From JBCCDY01 sp039030555 (GTDB taxonomy: Bacteria; Bacteroidota; Bacteroidia; Cytophagales; Cyclobacteriaceae): a stretch of DNA of 64,000 bases. The notes under the pieces were generated by a model. The model saw nothing but the letters and a program-made list of their open reading frames with translations, did not search any database and was not told the DNA's origin. The stretch covers positions 1 to 64,000 of the forward strand of contig JBCCDY010000001.1 of assembly GCA_039030555.1 (NCBI GenBank), given 5' to 3'. The position numbers and the translations under genes are program-made. This document shows positions 49,576 through 58,600 of this stretch, piece by piece (the stretch's first letter is position 1; every line of letters starts with the position of its first letter).

Positions 49576-50925
49576 TTAGTTATCGCAGATTGGTAAATTC
49601 ACTATGAACTCAGAACCTACGCCCTCTTGCGTTTTCAATTGAATATTTCCCTGCATTTTTTCAACCGTTTCTTTAACAATATAAAGCCCTAAACCTGATC
49701 CTTTTGATTTTTCAGAAGCTCTATAAAACATGTCGAATACACGATCTTTCAATTGAAAAGGAATTCCAGGGCCATTATCTCGAACAGCAATACTTAATTC
49801 TCTTTCTGTCACTTTTTCGACCCGAAGGCTAATTTCCGGTTTAACCTTCCTCCTATCATGATACTTAATCGCATTACATACTAGATTATTCAAAACCACT
49901 TGTAATCGTGCTTTATCCGTTCTGATTTCGCGATCTAAAGCCACGTCTTTCATAAAGGAAATCTCCGAAGCTTCTTCGAGGTATTTGTAGTTTTCAAAGA
50001 TATCGTCAAAAAGATTATTGAAATTGACATCTTCAGGTGTGATTTCTGTCCTTGAATTTCTTGAATAGTCTGTGATGTCTTTTATGAAGGAATCTAAGGT
50101 GCTGATCCTCTTTTCCATCATTCCAAGATAATCAGTAATACTGGGCTGGATTGATTCATCTTTAGCAATATTAATAAGTCCCAACATAGAGGTAAGTGGT
50201 GCTCTTAAGTCGTGAGAAGTACTATAAGCAAACCGATCCAACTCTTTATTAGCTTTTTCAAGCGTTTCATTTTTTTCTTCTATTTCCTTAGTCATGATTT
50301 TCAATTCCTTATTCCTTTTGCTAAGGATCTTCTCTGACTTCTGATTCAATTTGAATAGATAATTGATTGCTGACGAGAAAACTGCTGTTGCTAAAGACAA
50401 ATTGATGACGAACGATACATAAATAATATCTTGACTTAACGTAATACTTATGGATTCAAAAAGTTGATAACCAGTGATCTCTAAAACTAGAAGAAGAAAA
50501 ATCGGAAGTGATATCAAACTTTTTCTTACCCAGGGTTTCTCCTTGATTAGAAAAATAAATGATCCTCCTATTATGGGAAAGAACAAAAAGTAAATACCCG
50601 TTTCCTTTGGAAAAATATTAGCATATACGTACAGGGTAAAGTTAGTGACTATGAGAAATAGAAACTTGGAAGCCTTATGTCTTTTATTCTCATTTAAAGT
50701 ATAGACTATTGCAAACAAAACGATAAACCAGGAAACCCAAAAGGCAATGTTTATGCTGCCAGTGACTATATCGAAAATAGCGTGTATAATACCTGCAATC
50801 AGTCCAGCGACCGCAAATTGTGAGAGTAAGATCATTGGCCTCATAGATAAAAGCTTTTGTTCCGAACCACCCTTCCCAAGTCTACTCCAGTTCTTTATGC
50901 TTAAAGGCTCAAGAATATTGATCAT
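49576..50925 (-). CDS. Membrane-bound sensor histidine kinase, orphan
   Basis: The 449-residue protein has about six hydrophobic helices between residues 30 and 192 with little outside the membrane, a coiled-coil linker (about 195-230), a HisKA dimerisation domain with phospho-acceptor H238 in STSHDLRAPLTSMLG, and a HATPase_c domain (N box VLNNLVCNAIKYHD, VRDNGPGIP, GSGLGLYIVKE). It autophosphorylates and passes phosphate to a response regulator, but none is encoded next to it. The compact helical bundle suggests sensing within the membrane or of a small ligand. Confidence 0.92.
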   Translation of the reverse strand: MINILEPLSIKNWSRLGKGGSEQKLLSMRPMILLSQFAVAGLIAGIIHAIFDIVTGSINIAFWVSWFIVLFAIVYTLNENKRHKASKFLFLIVTNFTLYVYANIFPKETGIYFLFFPIIGGSFIFLIKEKPWVRKSLISLPIFLLLVLEITGYQLFESISITLSQDIIYVSFVINLSLATAVFSSAINYLFKLNQKSEKILSKRNKELKIMTKEIEEKNETLEKANKELDRFAYSTSHDLRAPLTSMLGLINIAKDESIQPSITDYLGMMEKRISTLDSFIKDITDYSRNSRTEITPEDVNFNNLFDDIFENYKYLEEASEISFMKDVALDREIRTDKARLQVVLNNLVCNAIKYHDRRKVKPEISLRVEKVTERELSIAVRDNGPGIPFQLKDRVFDMFYRASEKSKGSGLGLYIVKETVEKMQGNIQLKTQEGVGSEFIVNLPICDN

Positions 50926-51157
50926 GTTTAATAGTCATTTAGTCTTTTTCAACATTCAAAAGTAGCTATGTTAAGTTTTTGTAAATCTTCACAAGTCTTA
51001 AAATAAGTACATGAATACTTAAAATCAGAATATTTCAGCTTTGCAAAACAGCCTAGAAACAAAGATTTAGGAAACCATAAACTTCCGGAACCACATCTGA
51101 TTTATAGAGAGGAATTCAAGAGTTAGATTGTATTAAGATTATCTTTACAGATCAATT

Positions 51158-53971
51158 ATGGCAAATAGCACAGAGACCAATCAGATAGAGGATTTAGATC
51201 CTAAACAGTATATTATAATAAAAGGAGCGAAAGTAAATAACCTCAAGAATCTTTCAGTAGCAATACCCAGGCATAAATTAGTAGTTATTACGGGCTTATC
51301 GGGCTCTGGAAAGTCTTCTCTCGCTTTTGATACCCTATTTGCGGAAGGGCAACGTATGTACGTGGAAAGCCTAAGCTCTTATGCCAGGCAATTCCTGGGA
51401 AGAATGGATAAGCCCGAAGTCGAATATATTAAAGGTGTTTCCCCTGCCATTGCCATAGAACAAAAGGTAAATACCAGGAACCCACGATCAACGGTAGGAA
51501 CGACTACGGAAATTTATGATTATCTGAAATTACTCTTCGCCAGAATTGGAAAAACTTACTCACCCATAAGTGGAAAGGAAGTATTTAAAGATACCGTTAC
51601 CAGTGTAGTCCGTTTCATTCAAGATAAGGAAGAAGGTGAAAAACTGATGATCCTGGCTCCCTTACATCGTAAGCCAAAACGTAGTATAACTGATGAGCTA
51701 AATGTGTTGCTCAGCAAGGGGTATACACGAATCATGATCAATGATGAGCTCAGTTTTATTGAAGAAGTACTGGAAAGCAGAGTCGTAAAAAAAACAGATA
51801 CTTTAGAAATATTAATTGATAGGGCTGTAGTTAAAAAAGAAGATGAAGACAATCAGTTCAGAATTTCCGATTCTGTCCAAACCGCCTTTTTTGAGGGTGA
51901 AGGTGAGTGCATAGTTCATTTTCCTAAGGAAGATAAAGTCACTTTTTCCGACCGTTTCGAATTAGACGGAATCGTTTTCGAGGAGCCCACAGTCAACTTA
52001 TTCAGTTTTAACAATCCATATGGAGCCTGCAAAACCTGCGAAGGATTTGGCAGAGTATTAGGGATAGACCCAGATAAAGTTATTCCAGACAAGAGAAAGT
52101 CTGTTTTTGAAGGAGCTGTCGCATGTTGGAGAGGCGAGAGCATGAAGAAGTGGCAGGAAGATTTCATTTATGCGTCAGAATCTAAAGAGTTTCCTATCCA
52201 CAGGCCTTATTATGAACTAAGCGAAGATCAAAAAGAATTATTATGGCACGGTGCGAAAGGAATAAAAGGAATTGATCAGTTCTTCAAGTTCATTGAGTCC
52301 AAAACACATAAAATCCAGTATCGGGTTATGCTTTCTAGGTATAGAGGAAGAACAACTTGCCCTGATTGCAAAGGAACTAGGCTCAGGAAAGACGCCTCCT
52401 ATGTTAAAATTGATGAAAAATCCATCACGGATCTAGTACTCATGCCCATTGAGAAAACATTAGAGTTCATCCGGAAATTGGAGTTGAATGAATATCAGAA
52501 TAAAGTATCCAAACGGTTAGTAAAGGAAATTGAGAATCGGCTGGATTATCTTTCCCGAGTTGGATTAGGCTATCTTACTTTAAATCGTCTAACCAACACG
52601 CTTTCCGGAGGAGAATACCAACGTATTAAATTGGCGACTTCTTTGGGAAGTGCCCTGGTCGGCTCTATGTATATTTTGGATGAGCCAAGCATAGGACTCC
52701 ACCCAAGAGATACCGAACGACTTATATCTGTTTTGACTTCACTTAGAGATCTCGGTAATTCAGTGATCGTTGTGGAGCACGAAGAAGAAGTTATGAGGGC
52801 TGCTGATCAAATTATAGATATAGGACCGGATGCAGGCTCCCACGGCGGTGAACTTATTTTCCAGGGAACTTTGAAGGAGCTTAACGGAAACAAAAGCTAC
52901 ACCGCAAAATATCTTAAAGGTGAAGAGAGAATTGAGGTTCCTGAAAAAAGGCGAAAAGCTAAAGGGCACTTTGAAGTCATTGGAGCTTCGGAGAACAACC
53001 TGAAAAATATTGATGTCAAAATTCCTCTGGGAATTCTTACAGCTATAACCGGTGTTAGTGGGTCAGGGAAATCTACCCTGGTAAAAAAAATTATACACCC
53101 CGCCATCAGCAAGCTTCTGGAAAAAGGAAATGAGGAAACAGGACAGTTTGTACGTTTGGAAGGAGAAACCCAAAAGATCACAGGAATTGAATTTGTAGAC
53201 CAAAACCCAATTGGTAAGTCCTCAAGATCAAATCCTGTTACTTACATTAAAGCCTATGACGGCATTAGGCAACTTTATGCCAATCAGCAACTTTCAAAAC
53301 AGAATGGTTTTAAGCCTGCGCATTTCTCATTTAACGTTGATGGAGGCCGGTGCGAAACATGCCAGGGCGAAGGAACTGTACGGGTAGAAATGCAATTCAT
53401 GGCCGATATCTTCTTAAAGTGTGAAACTTGCAAAGGAAAACGCTTTAAAAATGAAGTACTGGAAGTCCAGTTTCAGGGGAAAAATATTGCTGAAATTCTG
53501 GATATGACGGTTGAGGACAGCATCGATTTTTTTAAAGACGAAAGTACTATTGTAAATAAACTGATGCCCCTTCAGGATGTGGGTTTGGGGTATATCACAC
53601 TTGGGCAATCTTCCAATTCACTCAGTGGAGGTGAAGCTCAAAGGGTTAAGTTAGCATACTATCTCAGTAAAGGCTCAGAGCTTTCAAAAGAGCATACCTT
53701 ATTTATATTTGACGAGCCTACCACTGGTTTGCATTTCCATGATATTAAAAAATTAATGGCTTCCATTAATGCGCTAATCCAACAGGGAAATACGGCAATT
53801 ATAATCGAGCACAATGTCGAGGTGATAAAGTTAGCTGACCATATCATCGATCTAGGTCCGGAGGGAGGTGAGAAAGGCGGTAGTCTTGTGTTTGAAGGAA
53901 GCCCTGAAGAAATGATAGCGCAAACGAAAGGATATACCTTTAAATATCTAAAAGAAAAACTAAAGGCATAG
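51158..53971 (+). CDS. uvrA: Excinuclease ABC subunit A
   Basis: UvrA recognises bulky DNA lesions as a dimer and loads UvrB in nucleotide excision repair. The 937-residue protein has two ABC modules: Walker A GLSGSGKSS near the start and GVSGSGKST near 630, signature motifs NTLSGGEYQRIKLA and NSLSGGEAQRVKLA, and Walker B segments LDEPSIGLHPRD and DEPTTGLHFHD. The zinc-binding CxxC pairs are present (CKTCEGFG, CPDCKGTR, CETCQGEG, CETCKGKR). It is full length and single-copy here, and monocistronic or leading tpiA-prmA, which follows 48 bp later. Confidence 0.98.
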   Translation: MANSTETNQIEDLDPKQYIIIKGAKVNNLKNLSVAIPRHKLVVITGLSGSGKSSLAFDTLFAEGQRMYVESLSSYARQFLGRMDKPEVEYIKGVSPAIAIEQKVNTRNPRSTVGTTTEIYDYLKLLFARIGKTYSPISGKEVFKDTVTSVVRFIQDKEEGEKLMILAPLHRKPKRSITDELNVLLSKGYTRIMINDELSFIEEVLESRVVKKTDTLEILIDRAVVKKEDEDNQFRISDSVQTAFFEGEGECIVHFPKEDKVTFSDRFELDGIVFEEPTVNLFSFNNPYGACKTCEGFGRVLGIDPDKVIPDKRKSVFEGAVACWRGESMKKWQEDFIYASESKEFPIHRPYYELSEDQKELLWHGAKGIKGIDQFFKFIESKTHKIQYRVMLSRYRGRTTCPDCKGTRLRKDASYVKIDEKSITDLVLMPIEKTLEFIRKLELNEYQNKVSKRLVKEIENRLDYLSRVGLGYLTLNRLTNTLSGGEYQRIKLATSLGSALVGSMYILDEPSIGLHPRDTERLISVLTSLRDLGNSVIVVEHEEEVMRAADQIIDIGPDAGSHGGELIFQGTLKELNGNKSYTAKYLKGEERIEVPEKRRKAKGHFEVIGASENNLKNIDVKIPLGILTAITGVSGSGKSTLVKKIIHPAISKLLEKGNEETGQFVRLEGETQKITGIEFVDQNPIGKSSRSNPVTYIKAYDGIRQLYANQQLSKQNGFKPAHFSFNVDGGRCETCQGEGTVRVEMQFMADIFLKCETCKGKRFKNEVLEVQFQGKNIAEILDMTVEDSIDFFKDESTIVNKLMPLQDVGLGYITLGQSSNSLSGGEAQRVKLAYYLSKGSELSKEHTLFIFDEPTTGLHFHDIKKLMASINALIQQGNTAIIIEHNVEVIKLADHIIDLGPEGGEKGGSLVFEGSPEEMIAQTKGYTFKYLKEKLKA

Positions 53972-54019
53972 CGTGATCGGAATTATACAAACTATTAACT
54001 TACCTGAAACCTTAAAAAT

Positions 54020-54781
54020 ATGAGAAAGAACGTTGCAGCTGGAAACTGGAAAATGAACACAACCCTCAGCGAAGGGAGTCAGCTTGCCTCCGAAGCTATA
54101 AATATGATTAAAGATGAGGTGCTTGGAGATACGAAAGTCATTTTTGGAGTTCCGTTTACACACCTTTCCAGCGTAGCCTCCCAGGTGAAAGAAGAAGAAA
54201 AATTTGAAGTCGCAGCTCAAAACTGTAGCGATAAAGAGAGCGGTGCCTATACTGGGGAAACCTCTGGCTCCATGATTGCTTCAACTGGTGCAAAATATGT
54301 CATTCTCGGTCATAGTGAAAGAAGAGAATATTTTGGAGAAACAGATAACCTGATCCTTGAAAAGATGAGGATGGTCTTTTCAAACGATTTATCCCCCATT
54401 TATTGCTGCGGCGAAAAATTAGAATCTAGAGAATCAGGAGAGCATTTTACAGTTGTAAAAGAACAACTGAGTGGTAGCATTTTAAAGCTCTCCAAAGAAG
54501 AAGTGCTAAAAACCATTATTGCATACGAACCGGTCTGGGCCATCGGAACAGGAAAAACGGCTTCCGCAGAACAAGCTCAGGAAATGCATGCTTTTATTAG
54601 AGGCTTATTAACTGATAAGTTCGGCAAGGAAGTATCAGAAGAAATCTCAATACTATATGGAGGAAGTGTTAAACCGGATAATGCAACCCAAATTTTTGCC
54701 GGGCAAGATGTAGACGGTGGGCTTATTGGAGGAGCTTCCTTAAAATCCAGGGATTTTACAGATATAGCGAAAGCACTTTAG
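54020..54781 (+). CDS. tpiA: Triosephosphate isomerase
   Basis: The enzyme interconverts dihydroxyacetone phosphate and glyceraldehyde 3-phosphate in glycolysis. The 253-residue TIM barrel has AAGNWKMN (catalytic Lys), ILGHSERREYF (catalytic His), IAYEPVWAIGTGKTA (catalytic Glu and the flexible loop), and ILYGGSVKPDN with GGLIGGASL for phosphate binding. It ends one base before the prmA start codon, so the two are co-translated. Confidence 0.97.
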   Translation: MRKNVAAGNWKMNTTLSEGSQLASEAINMIKDEVLGDTKVIFGVPFTHLSSVASQVKEEEKFEVAAQNCSDKESGAYTGETSGSMIASTGAKYVILGHSERREYFGETDNLILEKMRMVFSNDLSPIYCCGEKLESRESGEHFTVVKEQLSGSILKLSKEEVLKTIIAYEPVWAIGTGKTASAEQAQEMHAFIRGLLTDKFGKEVSEEISILYGGSVKPDNATQIFAGQDVDGGLIGGASLKSRDFTDIAKAL

Positions 54782-54782
54782 A

Positions 54783-55616
54783 TTGCCTACCTACTACGAA
54801 ATACATTTCAACTGCCCTTCAGAAATTGTAGATATACTTATTGCCGAACTATCGGCACAGGAATACGATTCTTTTGAGGAAAATGAAGAAGGCTTCATTG
54901 CCTACATTGAAAAGAAAAAGTTTGAGCATGATCCCATCTTACAATTAATCGAACGATACAATCGATATTCTATTCAGTATAAAGTAGGAAATCTCGAAGA
55001 TCGAAACTGGAATGAAGAGTGGGAAAAGAACTATGATCCAATTATCATAGAAAATCAGTGTCTTATTCACGCGACCTTCCACAAAGTTGAAGAAAAGTAT
55101 CCTGTAGATATTATTATAAATCCGAAAATGTCGTTCGGTACAGGCCATCATTCAACCACTTATTTGATGGTACAATCAATGCTGAACATAGATTTCGAGG
55201 GGAAAAAAGTAGTGGATGCCGGAACAGGAACCGGAGTGCTTGCTATACTCGCTAAAATTAAAGGCGCTTCATCTGTGCTGGCTGTTGATAATAATCTCTG
55301 GGCTGTTGAAAACGCCAAAGAAAATGTTGAATTAAACAAGGTTAATGATATCGAAGTAAAAGAATGTACCATTTCTGAGCTTGGATCAGATCATTATTAT
55401 GACATTTTGCTAGCCAATATAAACCGAAACGTGCTTTTAGAAGAAATGGAATACTATAGAAATTCTGTAACTTCCGATGGAATTATTCTTCTGAGTGGCT
55501 TCTACGAGCGCGATGAAACACTCATCTTACAAAAAGCTCGAGAGTTTGGCCTTAAATTGGAAGATAAGTTGACTAAAAACAACTGGTCTGCGTTAAAGCT
55601 ATCGACCGCCCTTTAA
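54783..55616 (+). CDS. prmA: Ribosomal protein L11 methyltransferase (TTG start)
   Basis: PrmA trimethylates ribosomal protein L11 using SAM. The 277-residue protein has the N-terminal substrate-recognition part (YYEIHFNCPSEIVDILIAEL), PKMSFGTGHHSTTYLMVQSM, and the SAM-binding motif VVDAGTGTGVLAILAKIKGA, then LANINRNVLLEEM, the family's NPPF-like site. The TTG at 54783-54785, one base after the tpiA stop, is the only initiator that keeps the conserved N-terminus. It ends one base before the following large gene. Confidence 0.94.
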   Translation: MPTYYEIHFNCPSEIVDILIAELSAQEYDSFEENEEGFIAYIEKKKFEHDPILQLIERYNRYSIQYKVGNLEDRNWNEEWEKNYDPIIIENQCLIHATFHKVEEKYPVDIIINPKMSFGTGHHSTTYLMVQSMLNIDFEGKKVVDAGTGTGVLAILAKIKGASSVLAVDNNLWAVENAKENVELNKVNDIEVKECTISELGSDHYYDILLANINRNVLLEEMEYYRNSVTSDGIILLSGFYERDETLILQKAREFGLKLEDKLTKNNWSALKLSTAL

Positions 55617-55617
55617 A

Positions 55618-58600
55618 ATGGTACGCATTTTTAGAATTTATTTATCCGCTATTTTTATTCTTGCCTCGGTGCACATTAATGCGCAGAACCAAGAGGAAAA
55701 TAATAACGAGGTGCAAGATGATCTGGTCGATGAATTTGCTAATGACACCATTGTTTCTTTTGGCGATGAGGTAAAATACTACTTGCGAAACAGGGGTAGA
55801 CTTGCTTTAGATGCCTCCGATCAATTTGAAACTGCCTGGGAAAGGGGTGATTACGATCAAAACCAGCAAACGCAAATCAAATCTATATTTGAGAACCTGA
55901 AAAATAAAAGTGTAGACCGATACAGGGCAGTCCCTTACTTTTTTCTAGCCCTTGCAAACAGCGATGATTCTAACCTGCTGGGAAGAAACGGCCTCAACAA
56001 CTTTTTAAATACGACAGAAAAAGCACTCGATGAATTCGATGCTGAACAAATTGAGAATTATTTCGAGGTTGTAACTAATGTATTGGCCAGGGGAAAGATT
56101 TATCGTTCCAATTATAACAACATTTATATGACTGAAGGTCAAATCAACTTTGAGTATATCGAACCCGAAGTGGAGGCCTACGAGGAAGAAATAGTTGAAG
56201 AGGAAATTACAGAAGAAGAGATCTCTGAGGATGATGGGTGGTTTTCCGACTGGGATACCGAGGAAGAATCGACAGAAAGTGAAGACGATTGGGGCGGTGG
56301 ATGGAGCTCAGGATGGGACGACGAATCCGAAGAAGACCTTTCCGATACAGAACCAGCAGTTGAGCTCGTAGATTTTGAAGGTCTGAAGAAGGAATTACAA
56401 ATTAGGGAAGAATTCTACGGCCCGGTAATGACTATAGAAAACACCGACCTCTCCGTTGTAACCACCTATGACTCTATTATTATTGCTGAGACGGGTGGTA
56501 AGCTGGCTTTCAATACAAATGTATTTTATGGTGATGCTGGAAAAGTCAACTGGAAGACTTTTGGAATAAGTGAGGATTCCGTATTTGCCAAACTGGAATT
56601 TTATCAAATACCGATAAACAGGGCGGAGATAAGCTCTCCCAAAGCATTTTTAACCTATGATGGAAGACTGGAAGTACCCATAGAAGGTGTTTACGAGTTT
56701 AAAAGTCAAAAAAGGGATTCTACTGAAAAACCTACCTACCCACGCTTTCGCTCCTATGTGAATGATGCTAAATATTCTGACCTTAGGGACAAGAAATTAA
56801 GTATGGTTGGGGGATTTGCCCTAAAAGGAGATGAGCACAATAGTTCATCCTTATTTGAAGAATATTCTATAATGGAAGCTAGTTCTGAAGGCAAAAGACT
56901 TTTCAAAGCAAGGGGCAAAAAATTCATCTTCGGTGACTCGACGATTCTATCGGAAAGAGCTTCTTTGGTAATCTACGATAAGAGAGATTCGATCTATCAC
57001 CCCGGTTTAATTTTTGATTACGATACCGACAGCTCGGTATTGGTTGCGGTAAAAGACCATAGCGATCTAAAATATGCTCCTTTTGTTTCTACATCCTTTA
57101 AAGTGGAGATACAAGCAGAAGAAGTTCAATGGGACCTTGACGAAGATAGCTTGAACTTAAGCCGTTTGAATGCACAAAATCAAGTTCCAGTAACTGTTGA
57201 ATCCATTGAATTTTATGATTCTGAACGATTCGTTGACCTTACGGGAATCTATCCTTTCAATCCATTGCTCTTAGCTATTGGCTTTTCTCATGAAGTTAGA
57301 AGCCTTGAGTTCTACCTTATAGATCTTGCAACCGCCAGAAAACAGAATCCTAATACAGTCCGCGCAGCTATGGTGGACCTCTCTCAAAGGGGATACATTG
57401 ATTTTGATAGAAATACAGACCTCATCAAAATCAAGAAAAAAGGGCTTCATTTTTATCTTTCACACAGAAAAAGGAAAGATTATGATAACTTCTCCATTGT
57501 ATCTCTTTCTCCAACCCAACCAAATACAACGGTTCGCCTGGATAGCCAACATATGAAGATCAGGGGTATAGAACAGTTTGTTCTCAGTGACCCACTGAAT
57601 GTTTTCATTGAGCCAAAAGACAATGAAATCATATTATTTCCAAATAGGGATTTCGAATTCGACGGAAAGATGACTGCCGGTAGCTTCGAGTATGTAGGCC
57701 AGCGATTTCGTTTTGATTATGATAGTTTCTTAGTGGCAATGCCCCAAGTCGATTCTTTAAAATTCAAGGTCGATTCAGAATTTATCGATGAGGAGGGAAA
57801 AAAAGAAAATGAGCAGGTTAGTAATCAACTGGTCGAAACGGGTGGAACCCTTTACATTAACGATCCAAACAATAAATCCGCTTTAAAAAGCTTTCCTCAA
57901 TATCCAATCTACGATGGTAGCCTTGGCGCAACCGTATATTTCAATAGTCCTGATATCTTAGATGGAGTTTACGACCGCGAACTATCTTTCTCCATACCAC
58001 CATTTTCAGTGGATAGCGTTAGCTCAGACGACGCCAGTGTAATCGGTTTCACTGGAACATTTGCTTCAGGTGGAATATTCCCTCCTTTTGAACAAAAACT
58101 TCAGATCATGCCCGATCGATCTTTAGGGTTTACGCATAAAACTCCTCCGGATGGATTCACTTTCTTTGATGGGAGGGCAATGTCTTTCGGCGATATCAGG
58201 ATTGATACGAAAGGACTACAGCTTAATGGAACGGTAGAATTTCAGAGTTCAACACTTAAGTCAGATGATTTTGTGATCTATCAGGATTCTGTAATTGCAA
58301 TGGGTAGCGAAGTAAACGTAGACCCTGGAATGTTTGCCGGAGCCTCTTTTCCAGATGCACAGGTAATCGATTATAGAATGAAGTGGCTTCCGAAACAGGA
58401 TTCTATGTACATTTTTAATAATAGCGACCCCATCAATTTGTATCAAGAAACAGCCACTTTGGATGGGAATATGATTCTTTCCAGCATGGGTATGTTTGGA
58501 GATGGAAAACTTTTGACCAGAGGTTCAGAAACCGAATCCGGGGAATTCAATTTTAAAGAAAACAGCATTAAAGCAAATCACAGTAATTTCAAAATACAAT

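Noticed and set aside
51140..51147. TATCTTTA as a uvrA -7 element
   Set aside because: The last base departs from TAnnTTTG and no TTG lies at the -33 spacing.
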